In this document: positions 50,915 to 64,000 of the stretch, in pieces | How the letters are laid out: each line of letters starts with the position of its first letter | How positions within the stretch are numbered: the first letter of the stretch is position 1 | NCBI RefSeq assembly: GCF_020740795.1 | Contig: NC_067294.1 | Location: forward strand, 19,287,001-19,351,000 | Direction of reading: 5' to 3' | Source of the DNA: Apus apus | Lineage: Eukaryota; Chordata; Aves; Apodiformes; Apodidae | Length of the DNA: 64,000 nt | Notes under the pieces: generated by a model | Seen by the model: only the letters and a program-made list of their open reading frames with translations | Told to the model about the DNA's origin: nothing | Databases searched by the model: none | Translations under genes and position numbers: made by a program

Positions 50915-51235
50915 TAGAATCATGGAATGTATTAGGTTGGAAGGGACCTATAAAGGTCATCTAGTCCAACCCCCTTCAATAACCAGGGGCATCTCCAACT
51001 AGACCAGATTGATCAGAGCCCCATCAAGCCTGAGCTTGAATGTCTCCAGGGATTGGGCCTCTACCACCTCTCTAGGCAACCTGGTCAAGTGATCCACCAT
51101 CATATTAAAGAACTGTTTTCTAATGTCTGAACTAAATCTACCGTTTTCTAGCTTAAAACCATTACCTCTTCTCCTATTTTGTGAGCACCTCTTTCCCAGC
51201 CTTCTTATAGGCCCCTTTCAGGTATTGGAAGGAGT
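50915..51235 (-). repeat. CR1 LINE fragment, antisense, about 320 bp
   Basis: AGAATCATGGAATGTATTAGG, then CATCTAGTCCAACCCCCTTC and AAAGAACTGTTTTCTAATGTC. This is the CR1 3' end read backwards, extending further into the element than the other short pieces. Confidence 0.92.
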
Positions 51236-52260
51236 TTGGTTTGCTTTGCTTTGTGCTTTAAGAAGAAATGGGATGGCAGGTATTATTTTTTGTGCTGGGC
51301 TAGAGACCAGAACTCTATTTTTTCTGGTCTGACTAAAGAAATCCCAGAGAAGGGGCATGAGGTTTCTCCTTGACTATTTTATCTTTCTGGGGCAATAATC
51401 AGCTAGATCTCTTCGCAATATAAGAAAAATTTCTCAGCATTTCTCTAAATGAGAGGTAGAAACAAGTGTGGTCTTTCCTTGCTTTCAGTTGTTTCTTGCT
51501 GTTCAGATGGGGAGGAAAAAGGCACTTGTGCTTATAGCACTTACTCCTTAACTGCAGACAGCAGGCCCTAGCTAAGGCTGCCAGGAGCCATCTCTAGCTG
51601 GTGTGCGTGTCCTAAGGTGTCTGCATGGCAGCTCTCCAGCACACACTGAGCTAGTTTTCCTTTCTAACTGCCATCCCTTTCAATCCAGAGCCTGAGGTTG
51701 TTACTGTCGCTCACAGCTCTGGTGACAGGGCAGGTTGCCTGTTTCTGAGGGTGCAGGCAGTGCAACTTGGCTAGTGGGGGGATTCTGTGTAAGCCCAGTA
51801 AAGCCAGTCTTCTGGAGCAGTAAAGCAGGAGTGCGTGTTCCTTGCTAGATCCTCGGCTGGGAGCAAGCAATAGCTGAAACAACCCATGCAAACGGCCTGA
51901 TAATCAGAGGAAAAAAGAAAAATCAAGCACTTGACATTTTTCTTGTTGATAGTTTGTCATTGATGTGATTTTTTTTCAGGGTGTTTTCACTCATAAAGTG
52001 ACACACTTACTTAGGCTGCTGTTCTCTGCAAGGAATGGATGCTTCCCCCTTTCTTGCTTGGGCCGTGGTCATTACTCCTCAGTGAAGTGCTGGGCCCTTT
52101 CTGCTCTCCCTATCATGTGTAGCCAACCTGAGACACCCTTGGCTGGTCTCTCTGAGACACTGCGGAGCACAGGGTGTTGGCACCTCCGAGAGATGAGGTT
52201 CTCAGCAGAAGCCTGATGTTTGTGGCAGGAATAAATTCAACAGGAACATAAGGCAAAGAG
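51236..52260. other. Gene-free stretch
   Basis: No coding exon, RNA gene or clear repeat recognised. Confidence 0.6.
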
Positions 52261-52554
52261 GAAATTAAAGGAACAGCAGGTCGATGTATTTGTGACAGTG
52301 TTGGTGAAAAACCTGCAGGGTGGAGGTGAAAAGCAGGCCCTCAGGGAAAGGAGAGAATGGGACTCTGCCAACCCATCGCTGCTCCTCTATCAGGCCAGCA
52401 GCAGAGATACCCAGGGGAAAGTCGTGGACGTTATTTTTGTTGGAACCTGGGACACTTGCCACAGGACTGTCCTCAGTGCCCTCCTATAACAGGACCAGAC
52501 AGATCAATGGACCAACCTGAACAGCATCCCTGAGCAAATCCCCAGTGACTAGAA
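52261..52554 (+). pseudogene. Possible retroviral gag (nucleocapsid end) remnant
   Basis: One frame shows a Lys/Arg/Gln-rich helix. A second frame then holds a degenerate zinc-knuckle-like piece with CPQCPP near 52,475 and a stop at about 52,532. The frame shift between the two parts and the missing knuckle cysteine show decay. The layout (basic helix, then knuckle, then stop) resembles a gammaretroviral-type Gag end. The piece is short, so unrelated chance similarity remains possible. Confidence 0.35.
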
Positions 52555-54879
52555 GGACCAGTGGAGCTAACAGTTAGTACAAGAGAAACCAGATAGACTG
52601 TACCTTTTTGCCTGATACATGGTTGGCTTGGTATCAAAAGTTTCGGGGCCTTTTTACTTCCTGGGAACTTGAAACAATGAAGAGAATCTCTGTGCTTTAT
52701 TAATTATCCTGGAGAACTGCACCTGGAGTCAGACTCTGAATGTGGATTGCTAGGAGAAAATTAAAGTTGATCTGCAAACTTGAGTGAAGGACTTCAGGCA
52801 CAAGAAGAATGGAAGGGATAAGCTCGATGTAGAAGAGAACAGTGCGGAAGCAAACTAAGGCAGGGAGTTGTTGTTCTTGGGAGCCCTTTGGCTCCAGAGA
52901 GCATCCTTGGTGTCATCAAAGTTTTCCTTTTTTTAAGCCTTCCCAGAGAGGAAAGAAGCCAGGAGGTCACTGGCTGCCATGGGTCTGCCCAGACATTTCA
53001 TCCAGAGCCACCACCCACAGCCTGCCTACACCACACACATCATCCCCATGGCCAAGATGCTGATTGAGCAGGATGCATGGAGAAAGACTACAACCAACCA
53101 TGCATTGGAGACGGAGCCAAAAAGAGAGCCCCAAGAAGCTGGTTGTGAGGAGAAAATCCAAGTGCTGTCAAAGCTGAGCTGAGGTAGCAGCACCCCTGGG
53201 ACTGGAAGGATCTGTAGAAATGTCCACTGAGAACAAGTGTTTGACATAGGGTTATATTTGCAAGAGAACCTACTTTGTGTATGCTACTGTGTAGTAGTTG
53301 CCTGGAACATTCCAGCAAGGAGAAATTATCTGCCCCCACCTAGAAACAAAGAAAAGAAAAATTTGCTCTCAGGTGCTTTCTGGAGTGCATTAACCTATAA
53401 ATGCAAATAGCATTTAACTATTTGACTCTTTTCCTAAAAGCCCCAGTTGAATGACAGCACATGAGCACAGCATGGAGATGGAGATGCCTGCATGCCCATG
53501 CAGCCCAGCACCCACACATGGCCTAGTTCTCTGCTCTCCTGCCTCTTGTGACCCCAGTGCCAAGTGCCAGCAGCTGTTGTGGGGACTTGGCTGAGGGCAA
53601 CAATCTCTGGGGGCACTCTGTGCTTCTGCATCCACTCCAAGATGTTGGGTGACTGAAGGAGAAGGGAACTGAGAATCAGCATCCCCTCTCCTTGAAGCCA
53701 TATGTTGCTGAAGCAGAATGGCCTGGAAGGGAGAGTTCACAAGGAACAGTTGCTTGTTCTTTAATCCCTTCTCCTCCTGACCCTCTGTCCTTTGGGAGTG
53801 AGGTCTGGGCAAGCTGCATTTACCAGGGTTTGCACATGTGCATGGACATATCTGTGTACACGACACTTTGATGCACATGAGTCAATCAGAAGAAAAGCAG
53901 TGCAGTAGGAGAACTGAACTGTCAGCTGAGAGATGAGCTGCTGCTCCTTTTTCACTTTTACAGACAGCAGAGTTGCTGAGGTCAAAATTGCTGTGTGAGG
54001 TGTGATTTTTGCAAGTCTTGTGTGATCCTGGAAAGCATATCCTCAGGCTCTGCAACTGCCGGTGCATGCCAGCTCAGATGTGCTGAGGAATATGACCAGA
54101 TTTTTAGAAAACATTTGCACCACCATTTTTTGGCTGCAGAGGTAGAATCAGTGTTCTGGGACTGTCTAAGGCCACCTTCATTCAGACCTTCCAGCTTGTG
54201 CAATGGAACCTGCAGGCAGCCCTGCTGGTGTGTCCATGTCTTACAGAAGGACTATCCTGTGTATCAAGCAAGGCAGAGTTCACACTGGGCAAAATGCTGA
54301 GTGAATACTCAATTAAAACTATACCAGCCTGTATATCTCAGAAGTGGCTTCTCCATCATGAGCACTGGCATGGGATAGCAGGAGATACCCCTTCCCCCAG
54401 GGGTGAAACCCTTCTAATTTCATATGACACTTCTGCAGGGACTGAGCTGGTGTCAGATTGTCAACAGGTCTGTATGTAATTGTATGCAAATATGGAACCT
54501 ATGCTCCTCAGCTGGTAACTACTTCCTGACCAGACAAGTCCCAGACTGCACTTGGCAGCAGAGGAGTGATAGTCACAGGATACTAGTTAGGAAATTAAAA
54601 AATACCCTAATAAAAATTTACTAAAATAATTAATTAGCTGCACTAAGTTAGCTGAACTGGTTACTTTTAAAACAATGAAGCTTTGTGAAACTGTCAGTCA
54701 ATCCTTCAGGTTGTGATAACAAGTCTTCTAAGACCTGTGGCACCTACAGACAACACTTATGCTGACTCTGACTCACCTGGGCAATGTACCAGCGGGAGAC
54801 TGGAGCCAGGACCAGGACAGGAGACAGGACAAAGATGACAAAAGACTACAATCAACAAAGACCCCCACAGGAGACCCTC
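52555..54879. other. Gene-free stretch
   Basis: Contains short frames only and nothing with family resemblance. It may include further worn ERV sequence between the two retroviral-like pieces on either side, but I cannot show this. Confidence 0.5.
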
Positions 54880-55125
54880 GAGCAGGCATAATTATGAAGA
54901 TAGCCAACTCTAGGAAATAAAATTACTATGTCAAAGAATACTGGAAACTCATTGACATAAAACTGAATATGCATGGTTTTAGTGTATACTATTTGGGGTG
55001 TTTTGCTAACTCGTCAGAGCAATTATGGTGGATATATCCCCAGTGCTGCAACAAAGAATGCCTGCTCAATAACAGCTTGTTTGTTGTTATTGGGTCTTTA
55101 TTTCAGAATCCTTATCCAGCCACAC
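54880..55125 (+). mobile_element. Candidate class II ERV LTR (3' part)
   Basis: CTGCAACAAAGAATGCCTGC is followed by CAATAACAGCTTG and TTGTTATTGGGTCTTTATTT. This looks like the poly(A)-signal/U5 end of avian class II (ERVK-like) LTRs, with AACAAA in place of AATAAA. The 5' border is uncertain, and whether it belongs with the gag remnant 4.4 kb to the right is unknown. Confidence 0.45.
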
Positions 55126-58060
55126 CTAGCCTCCTGTTTCGAAGAGTGTTAGAAAGCAAGGGGAGTTGGAAGCTCCGAATTTTTTTTCCAGTTTGGTGCT
55201 TGAGTCCAGGGTCCCAGTGACAGTCCACACAAGCATTGGAGCAGCCATGCTTGTCCTACTCCGGGAGGCAGCAGCAGGGCACCTGTCTTGATGAACAGTG
55301 TTCTCTGGTGAGAAAACAGGATGCAGGAACACCAGCAGAGGCAGAAAGAACAGATAAATGGTCAGACCAAGCCAAGCCCAGCCCAGCCAGCACAGCAGCC
55401 AAAAACAGAGCTCCCTGAGGAGCCATTTTATACTGTGCCCCGTGGGCAAGAGCCCTGTGCTTGGTCCGTTTGGGTCACCTGGCCTGTCCTCTCCTCCCCA
55501 CAGGCACAGCTGCCCACATTGTACCTGCACAGCCATAGCCCGGCAGCAGATTATGGGGCCAGAAGGTCTCAGGCCAGTGTAGCCATTGGCAATTTTCAAA
55601 GCAGGACATCTGCTCATGTGATTTTGACTGAGATGAGGCTGGTGCCACTTGTCAGCTGAATGCTTTGGGAAGCAGAGTTGGGCCTCTGCAGGAGAAAAGG
55701 TGAAGAGTTGAAAAAGTGCAGCAAGAATGAGGAATTGCTACTTTCTGTGGATGTATAAATCAATTTGTTCCCCGCCCTTTTTCAAGCCCCGGGTTGCTCA
55801 GAGCCCTGGTGCCTGCGCACACAGGTGCAGCAGGTCTCCAGCCCCATGTTCAGCAGCGTGTTCCTCCTGCCAGCCCATGGCTTTGGGCACAAGCCATGGA
55901 ACTGGGAAATCATTCTGAGTTTCCAGCTCTTCCCTCCAACTCTTCTGTTTGCTCCCCAGAGGGGTGGTGTCCTTCCTGATGTGGGCACTGTCCCCCTGTA
56001 CCCCAACCCCCTTGGCATCTGGCCTCCTGTGCGGGGTCACCAGCTGTAGGGGGGGTGAGCTGATGGCTTCTATTTCATAGCATCTATGTATACAGTTGGC
56101 ATTGGGATGGGATCGCAGGGGAGCACTGAAGCAAGAAGTGTCAGATGTGCTGTTAATCCCTGTCAAAGCTTCTTGGGGTTACTGGTTTGCTCTGCAATCC
56201 CATGTTCCTGCTGAAGGGGGGGAAGGCACTGTTTTCCCTCCAGGCTCGCTGCAGGCTTTGCCTGCAGAGAATGCTGAAGCAGGTGTGAATTGTGTGTGCT
56301 TGCATAGCTTCGGGATGGTAAGGAGAAAAAAATACTCACCTTCCTTCTTCTGCCTGTACAGGGGCCATCCCAGGGCAGGGATCTTGTTCATACCTCTGTG
56401 TGAAGCATTTTTGCTCACCTCATTCCTTGGAGAATGGCCTTCTTGTTCTGCAGGTGAAAGGTCAGAGGTACTTATAGGCAGTTCTGTCATGAGAAACAGC
56501 AGAGAAAAAGGTTGAAATCAGCCCTGGAGAGCCAGAAATGGTAGCTGAGGTGACCAAGAAAGCAGTTCTGGTTTTCTTTTGCATGTGCAAGTGTTTGCAC
56601 ACGTGCTCAAGCATGTTAATGAGTTCACTGTGGGGAGGTGGCCCTGCAGCAGCATCTTTCCAGGTGGAGAGCCCTATCCCCTGGTCAAATCAAGGTGTGG
56701 CAGAGGTGCTATGAGCTGATCGTTGCTTTCCTGCGTTCCTCACTGCATACATAAGCTGTTGTGTTTTTTTTTTTTCCTCTGTTTCTCTGTCTCTGCAGCA
56801 GTGCTACGTAGTTGGATTGGATTGGGCATGTGCTTTGGAGTTCAGGTGTGTACCCATGGGTTTGTGGGGTGTGTTAGCAGATGTGGCCTCTGAAACTCTT
56901 GCCATGCCATGGTTTGCTGAGGAACTGCTGGCACGTTGGCTCAGCAAGGTGTAACTTTGTCTGGGAAAGCACCAGTGATTGCCCTTGGTGAAAAGGTGCA
57001 GTGCCCACCAAGTCAATGACTGGTCCTTGAAGATGCAAAGATTAGAGAAGGCAGGGCCTAATGCAGAGGAGCTGGTTCTTTTTTCTGAAGATAAAGCCTG
57101 GAGTTAATTTCCAAGAAAGAGAAAACTCGACCCACTGGAAACTTCATCTCTCTCTCACTGCAGAAATTAAACACTGCACATCCTGGGGGGGAAAGAAAAA
57201 AAAAACAAAACTGGTCTACATTAGTGCTGTCCCTAAACATGTCCTTAATGCTGTAAACTCCTGTGAAGTTTTATTCTAAAATGTGTAAAACTGTCCAAGT
57301 GATGTACACATTTAAGCTTTTGAGAAAATGGAAATATTTCAGAAAAAGGCAGGAACACAAAGTAAGGTAGCTCAGAGCTGTTACTTGCTGCAGCCTCTTC
57401 ACTGCAGACTGGCTTAGCATGGAGGCAATGCACTGTACAAAGCTTTCTGGGTTGTTATTACCAACCAATATAAGATGATGATGATGACGATGATGATGAT
57501 GATGAAATGCCATATCCGGATTTGGGTGTATTCCTAGTAAAGTGTTGTGGGTTTTGGGTGTGTTTTGTAAACCCTTGGGGTTCAAACAAATAAGTCAAGT
57601 ATTTGTAAAGTTTTCTGTAAATGGAAATGGTTTCATAGCTGTTGGTCTGGATTCTGTTGAGAAAAAACGGGGTGTATGAAACAACCATTGAAGAAAGCGT
57701 TTAATGTGGTAGGTTGCTCTTGTGAAGGAGCTCATATGAAACCAGAATATGAGTGGCTGGCCTGAATGACAGGTGCTTGAAGGGCCAAAGAGCTTACAGT
57801 CCCTCCCTTAGACCCTGTCTGTATCTGGAGTGCCCAAGAAAGCTCTTTCCAAGTAGGTGAGCCAGCCCATGAACACCATGTCATGGCTTAAGGACTCTCC
57901 AGAACATCTTCAGGACAGTGTTGCTTGATACAAGCAGCTGTTTTCATGCAGCCTGTGCCTACATTGTGCTGCTCTGTGCAGGACTGGGTGAGTGATGGTG
58001 TCTTTGGCTGCATGGGCTGAAACGTGTCTCTAACGCGTGTGTCAAATCACTCCCCAACAG
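55126..58060. other. Gene-free stretch with a (GAT)n repeat
   Basis: No exon recognised. A search by eye for the RBBP6 DWNN-domain exons, which should precede the zinc-knuckle exons at 58.06 kb, found nothing. The GAT repeat at 57,474-57,504 is the only clear low-complexity element. Confidence 0.6.
57474..57504 (+). repeat. (GAT)n microsatellite
   Basis: About ten GAT units with one GAC interruption. Confidence 0.9.
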
Positions 58061-58363
58061 ACTGCCAACCTGGCTGGAGCCAACACTTCTGGAGAAGGTA
58101 AAATCAAAGCTATGATGATACAGTCCTGCCACTACTACGACCCAGCCAAGTGAGTGTTGAGGATGTCAGAGCTGTTCTTTGAAGATGATGGGAAAATTGC
58201 AGAGATGTTTATTTTAACAACAAAGACGCATGGACACCTTTTTCCATTTTTTCCCAAAACTTGCAGTTACATGAAGAAGACCTTGAGTCAACCCCTGCCA
58301 TCATACATTTGCTTTCATTGTGGAGAACCTGGCCACTATAGAAAGAACTGCCCAACAAATGGG
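58061..58363 (+). pseudogene. RBBP6-like gene fragment, two exons with CCHC zinc knuckle
   Basis: RBBP6 is a nuclear E3 ubiquitin ligase and 3'-end-processing factor with DWNN, CCHC zinc knuckle and RING domains (family knowledge). Two exons are seen. The first, 58061-58149 (after CCCCAACAG), encodes TANLAGANTSGEGKIKAMM and on to YYDPA. The second, 58267-58363, encodes YMKKTLSQPLPSYICFHCGE and on to KNCPTNG. Junction phases match across a 117-nt intron, donors are GTGAGT and GTAAGA, and the knuckle C-x2-C-x4-H-x4-C is intact. No DWNN, RING or further exons are seen within several kb on either side. Because introns are kept it is a genomic-duplication fragment, not a retrocopy. It differs from human RBBP6 at many positions. 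It could instead be part of a diverged RBBP6-like gene whose other exons I miss. Confidence 0.75.
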
Positions 58364-59439
58364 GTAAGATTGTGGGGGACTTTTGGTGACATTCAGTTGT
58401 TCATGTTTTTACATTGTGAGTTCCATCACAAAGATTTAACACCCCTATTAAGAATTGTTTCTCCTGGGGTGAAATACGGAGGGTGTGTGGCAAAGTTGCA
58501 AAGCCCTTCACAGTGCAAGGGAAAACTGGAATTCTACATGTAACATTTTCTGTTTTCTAGCTGACAGACATTAAGTGTGTCCACAGATCTTTCTCTGTGA
58601 GCTGTCATGCAGATTTTTATATATTTCAGTATGACAGGAAACGTTTCTGGCTTTAACTGCCCAGTTGGCAGTGTCTCCTGTAACACAACGATGTTTCTGC
58701 TGACCCCATCTGTTGAATATTTGTGTGTTTTAGTTCCCCAAGCCTCTGGCTGGGTGTTAATGCCATTTAACATCAGGCCCTAGTGTATCTGCATGAGGAA
58801 TGAATTCCAGCTTCACAGAGAGGTGGTGACTGTGAATTTCCTCAGGGACTGACTCAGAGGTCTGAATTAAGCTCCACTCTGAATTGTGCTTTGGAGGAGA
58901 GGCAGGTCTCTTCTCTGAGTGGATGGTGAGCTATTCACCCTTAAGGAACCTGAAGTTAAGCCAAGGAATGTCTGTTGAGTTCAAAAGACTGCTCAAGCCT
59001 TTGGAACTGCCTGGCTGTATTCTTTTAGGGAAAGTATTTCAGTTGAGCAGCCTTCAGGCCAGGCGAAAGGAGAGGATGAAAGGCTGCATTAAATGATCAA
59101 ATACATTGTAAAGATAGAGGTCAATATATTAGTGTGCTGAAAAAAGCAGTTAAAGAACAAGCTTTTCATATCTCAAAAGAACAGACAAAAGAACAGAGTT
59201 TTTATGCTGTGTAGAACATTGTAGCCCTTCTTTCCTGAAGAGGAGATGATAGATTTAGAATGATGGGACATTATAGGAAAACAAATGAAAGCTCATTTTC
59301 AGGAGGAAAGGCCAGATGCTTTCTCTCTCACAGTCTTTTCTATTTGGAGTATAGTTAAGACATGTTTAACCCCCCAGATTTAGATTATTAAATCAGTCAG
59401 GAGACCATATGTGGTTGACACTGCTGTAGATACGTGGGA
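58364..59439. other. Gene-free stretch between RBBP6-like fragment and gag remnant
   Basis: No further RBBP6 exon and no clear repeat recognised. Confidence 0.55.
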
Positions 59440-60300
59440 CAAGGGTCAGGACGATGATAGGGAAGAGAGTATACTAGAACCCCAAGACACACTAAGACCA
59501 CAGAGAAAGGAGCCCTCTGAGTACTGAGCTGTAACTCCTCTCACACTTAACTCTGCTCCTGTGTTGCAAACAGGTATACAAAAAGGTATTAGTGCCACTT
59601 TACAAAATGGGGAGGAAATCCCTTTAGAACTTTTACAGGTGTTTCCTCTTCTGGAAGACGCTGATCCTAATAACCCTGGACAGGCATTCCATTCACATAG
59701 AGCTATACCCTTAAAATATTGAAAGATTTAAAAGAGGGTGCAGCTATGTATGATCCAACTGCACCCTATATGCTTACCATAATTAAAACTGTATCCACTG
59801 CAGCTATGTGCCACTGCAGCTATGTGCCCCTACGATTGGAACACATTTGCTTATACTGCCTTAGACGGAGGTGATTATTTGCTTTGGAAAATGTATTTCC
59901 ATGATCTCTGTATGGATCAGGCTTGGAGAAATCAGCAGGCAAATGTAAATATATATAATTAGCATATGATAACTGCAACAAAGATTGTAAGCAGGCACTA
60001 GCAGGTTCTAAATGGATCATGACAGTTACAGATATGATACGGCAATGTCAGGATGTTGGCACTGCCACTCATAATGCTAATTTAATGGTGGCTGCCTTAT
60101 GATCAGTTAGAAAAGGGTGCCACAAAACCTCCACCTCAATTATGCCTTAAATGTCAGAAAGGGTTCCATTGGGCATCCGAGTTGTCAATCAAAATTTCAT
60201 AAAAATGGGGTTCAGCTGTGGGGAAACCTGGCCTGCCCTGGCCCCCACAAACAAAAAGGGCAGCTATGTCATTTATACCTCCACAAGCGATCCCAGTAAA
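59440..60300 (+). pseudogene. gag: Endogenous betaretrovirus-like (ERVK-type) gag remnant
   Basis: Pieces in different frames match the capsid and nucleocapsid of a class II retroviral Gag. They are a capsid segment with GGDYLLWKMYFHDLC at about 59,867-59,915, a Cys/Asp-rich segment after it, and a zinc-knuckle region at about 60,140-60,190. It is broken many times: in-frame stops near 59,710, a short tandem duplication (TGCCACTGCAGCTATG, about 59,795-59,826), and a single-base frame break inside the knuckle before its last cysteine. No protease, polymerase or envelope follows. It is an old, non-coding relic. Confidence 0.75.
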
Positions 60301-60881
60301 TGACTATAAATAAGTACAAATTTTGGCAAGTATCTAGGATTTCTTTCTTCCCCTTCTTATGCAAGAACCATTGCAGAAAATTTTCCTTTCTATCTTGAGA
60401 TTAATTGATTGAGATTATATTAATAAAATGGAATTCCTAAAAGCGGACAGTCATTTTCAAAAAGGGACATAAACTACTGCAATCAAGTTTCAGTATTTCT
60501 CAAAAATCAACTTCCATCAAATCATCTGTCACTTGTCTCATGATTTTTCTCTCTCTCTTGCTTCATCCTCTAATACTAGATACAGTTAGTTAGCCAAAAC
60601 AAACAGTAAGTCTTGTGAAATGCCATCCCCACCCACAGTACAATGCAGCAGTAAAATCTGCAGTGTTCTCCAGTCATTAAACATCTTTAATGCAGCCGTG
60701 CCCTTTAATGCAGAACGTGCCCTTTCATGATCCACCCGAGAACGCTGTTAACACTCCTCACCTCCAACGCTAAAAATGTTGAGATCCCAACAGTTTTAAA
60801 GGAGGTAACAGAAAGCAAACCAACGTTTTTAATTAAAAACAACAACCACAAAACCAACACACAAACAACTCAGTGACTCAC
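60301..60881. other. Gene-free stretch between gag remnant and TMEM209-like exon 3
   Basis: The fourth TMEM209 exon should lie here on the minus strand if the gene copy continued. I could not find it. Confidence 0.55.
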
Positions 60882-62707
<1,826 letters not shown>

Positions 62708-63100
62708 TGCCGCAGGGCTGAGGGCCAGGAGAGGGGAGAGGACACGCAGTTCCCCCCAGGGCAGGGCAGGGCCGTCTCCTCGTCCCCGCCGGGGCAGGGC
62801 AGGCAGGGCAGGACGCTCCTTCCCCCGCCAGAGGAAGGCGCCTGGTGCTGCGGGGGCGCTCGCGCCGCGGCCGTTGGGCCGGTTGGGCGGGATGGGGCGC
62901 GTGAGGCGGGCGGCGCGTGGGCCGCGCTGGGCAGGGGGCGAAGATGGCGGGGGGGCCGGGACCGCGCTGGTGCGGAGCCAGCCCTGGGCCTGTGCTCCCC
63001 GGGGCCCGGGTGGCTCCGGGAGCCGAGGGCACAAGGGCGCCATGGAGCGGGGCCGTCCCTGCGCGGGGATCTTCCCTCGCATCCTTCCTCGGGGGTCAGG

Positions 63101-64000
63101 AGTGGCTGCGGGAACGGCCTCCGTCAGGCCCTGCTGCTGTGCTGGGGCTCTTCGTGCACTGAGGGGAGGAGGGACTGGGGCCGTGGGTTAGGGGAGGAGC
63201 CCAGGCCCGAGCGTTCCCTGCTGAGGGCCAGTGCCCCTGGAGATGGGGTGGTCAGCAGTGACCCTCTTGAGACCCTTTCCCCGCGGCATCCAGGCCCCAC
63301 AGCCTGCTCGCTCTGCAGAGCAGCACCACCAGCTTGGGGCCCCGCAGGGCACGTGGATCAGGCCAGCACAGACACAGTTCCCTGGGGAAAACCTGGGGAA
63401 AAAAGAGGCATGGACGTCCTGGTAGGGGAGCAAGGGAGCAATTGTCTCGTTCCAAAGGGTAATGAATGACTCAGACTTCTTCCTGCCTACTGCAGCTTGG
63501 GACAGGCTGCCCTTTCACTGGGGCAGCAGAACAGCCAGAGGCGTCCCAGGGCCAGGAATCTTGTGCTGGGGAGAGGGGCTGGCAGAGCAGGGCTGCCAGC
63601 AGCTGGCAATAAGGATCTCTTGGAGACAAGGCCAGCAGGCGCAGGGTGGCTCTGTGTCCTCATACTAGGGCTGGTCCTCAGCTCTGGGGCTGATCTCTCA
63701 GCTCCCCAGGATCTGCTGTGGCTTTCAGAGGGGCGGGGGCCATGGTGCGAGTGCCCAGAGCTTTGCAGCACCCTGTGGTGGGCACTGCCATGGGGCCAGC
63801 CCAGACTGGGCTGCTCTGGATGGGGGAGAGGGCAGGAGAGGTGGAGAGAGCTGGGGAGAGCCTGGGCTGGGTAGAAAGTGTCTGGGAGAGGAGAAGAGCC
63901 GTGTAGAGCTCAGCTGTTGGAGCGTGCATGGTGAAGGCACCTAGCGGGGTGCTGACGGTGCAGAGCCAGGTGACACAGTGAAGGAAAGAAGGCACCAAAG
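63101..64000. other. Right end of window, no gene recognised
   Basis: GC-rich sequence with overlapping short frames on both strands. A frame starting at the YY1-type ATG (62,944-63,162) has no family resemblance and is low-complexity Pro/Gly/Ala. I see no exon I can name. Confidence 0.5.

Noticed and set aside
62944-63162. Plus-strand frame starting at the ATG of AAGATGGCGG
   Set aside because: The motif is better explained as a YY1-type promoter element, and the product is low-complexity without homologue.

Overview
This window is nuclear DNA from a bird. Six pieces carry the avian CR1 LINE 3' end, with its GGTTGGAACTAGATGATCTTTAAGGTC-type core and ATTCTATGATTCT tail. Introns are short to moderate, promoters are GC-rich, and the genes match the vertebrate block ANKHD1 - EIF4EBP3 - SRA1 - APBB3 (human 5q31). 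I cannot name the species.

Layout. Positions 443-35,691 (+) hold the 3' two-thirds of ANKHD1 (MASK1) in 21 coding exons: a coiled-coil/Gln-rich exon, the second ankyrin block, a Lys/Glu-rich coiled coil, the KH domain and the Ser/Pro-rich tail. EIF4EBP3 follows in the same direction (37,277-39,142). Its second exon is also open in another frame, and a strong splice donor overlapping the ANKHD1 stop would reach it, as in the mammalian MASK-BP3 ARF fusion. SRA1 (40,349-41,995) and APBB3 (42,152-46,798) are on the minus strand, head to tail. Only 156 nt separate the APBB3 stop from the SRA1 start. APBB3 rebuilds to 486 codons and includes a 6-nt microexon in its first PTB domain.

Beyond 47 kb the conserved order stops. 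SLC35A4, expected next, is not there. The region is gene-poor and mosaic: CR1 pieces, LTR candidates, two retroviral gag remnants, a two-exon RBBP6-like zinc-knuckle fragment (58,061-58,363, +) and a decaying intron-bearing copy of the TMEM209 5' end (60,882-62,707, -) with its own CpG-island promoter.

How the genes relate: ANKHD1 is an RNA-binding scaffold, EIF4EBP3 a cap-dependent translation repressor, SRA1 a nuclear-receptor coactivator with both RNA and protein roles, and APBB3 an adaptor for the APP intracellular tail. The closest functional and structural tie is between ANKHD1 and EIF4EBP3. I found no convincing wholly new system. The best leads are the overlapping reading frames, the microexon, the cassette exon and the mosaic right end.
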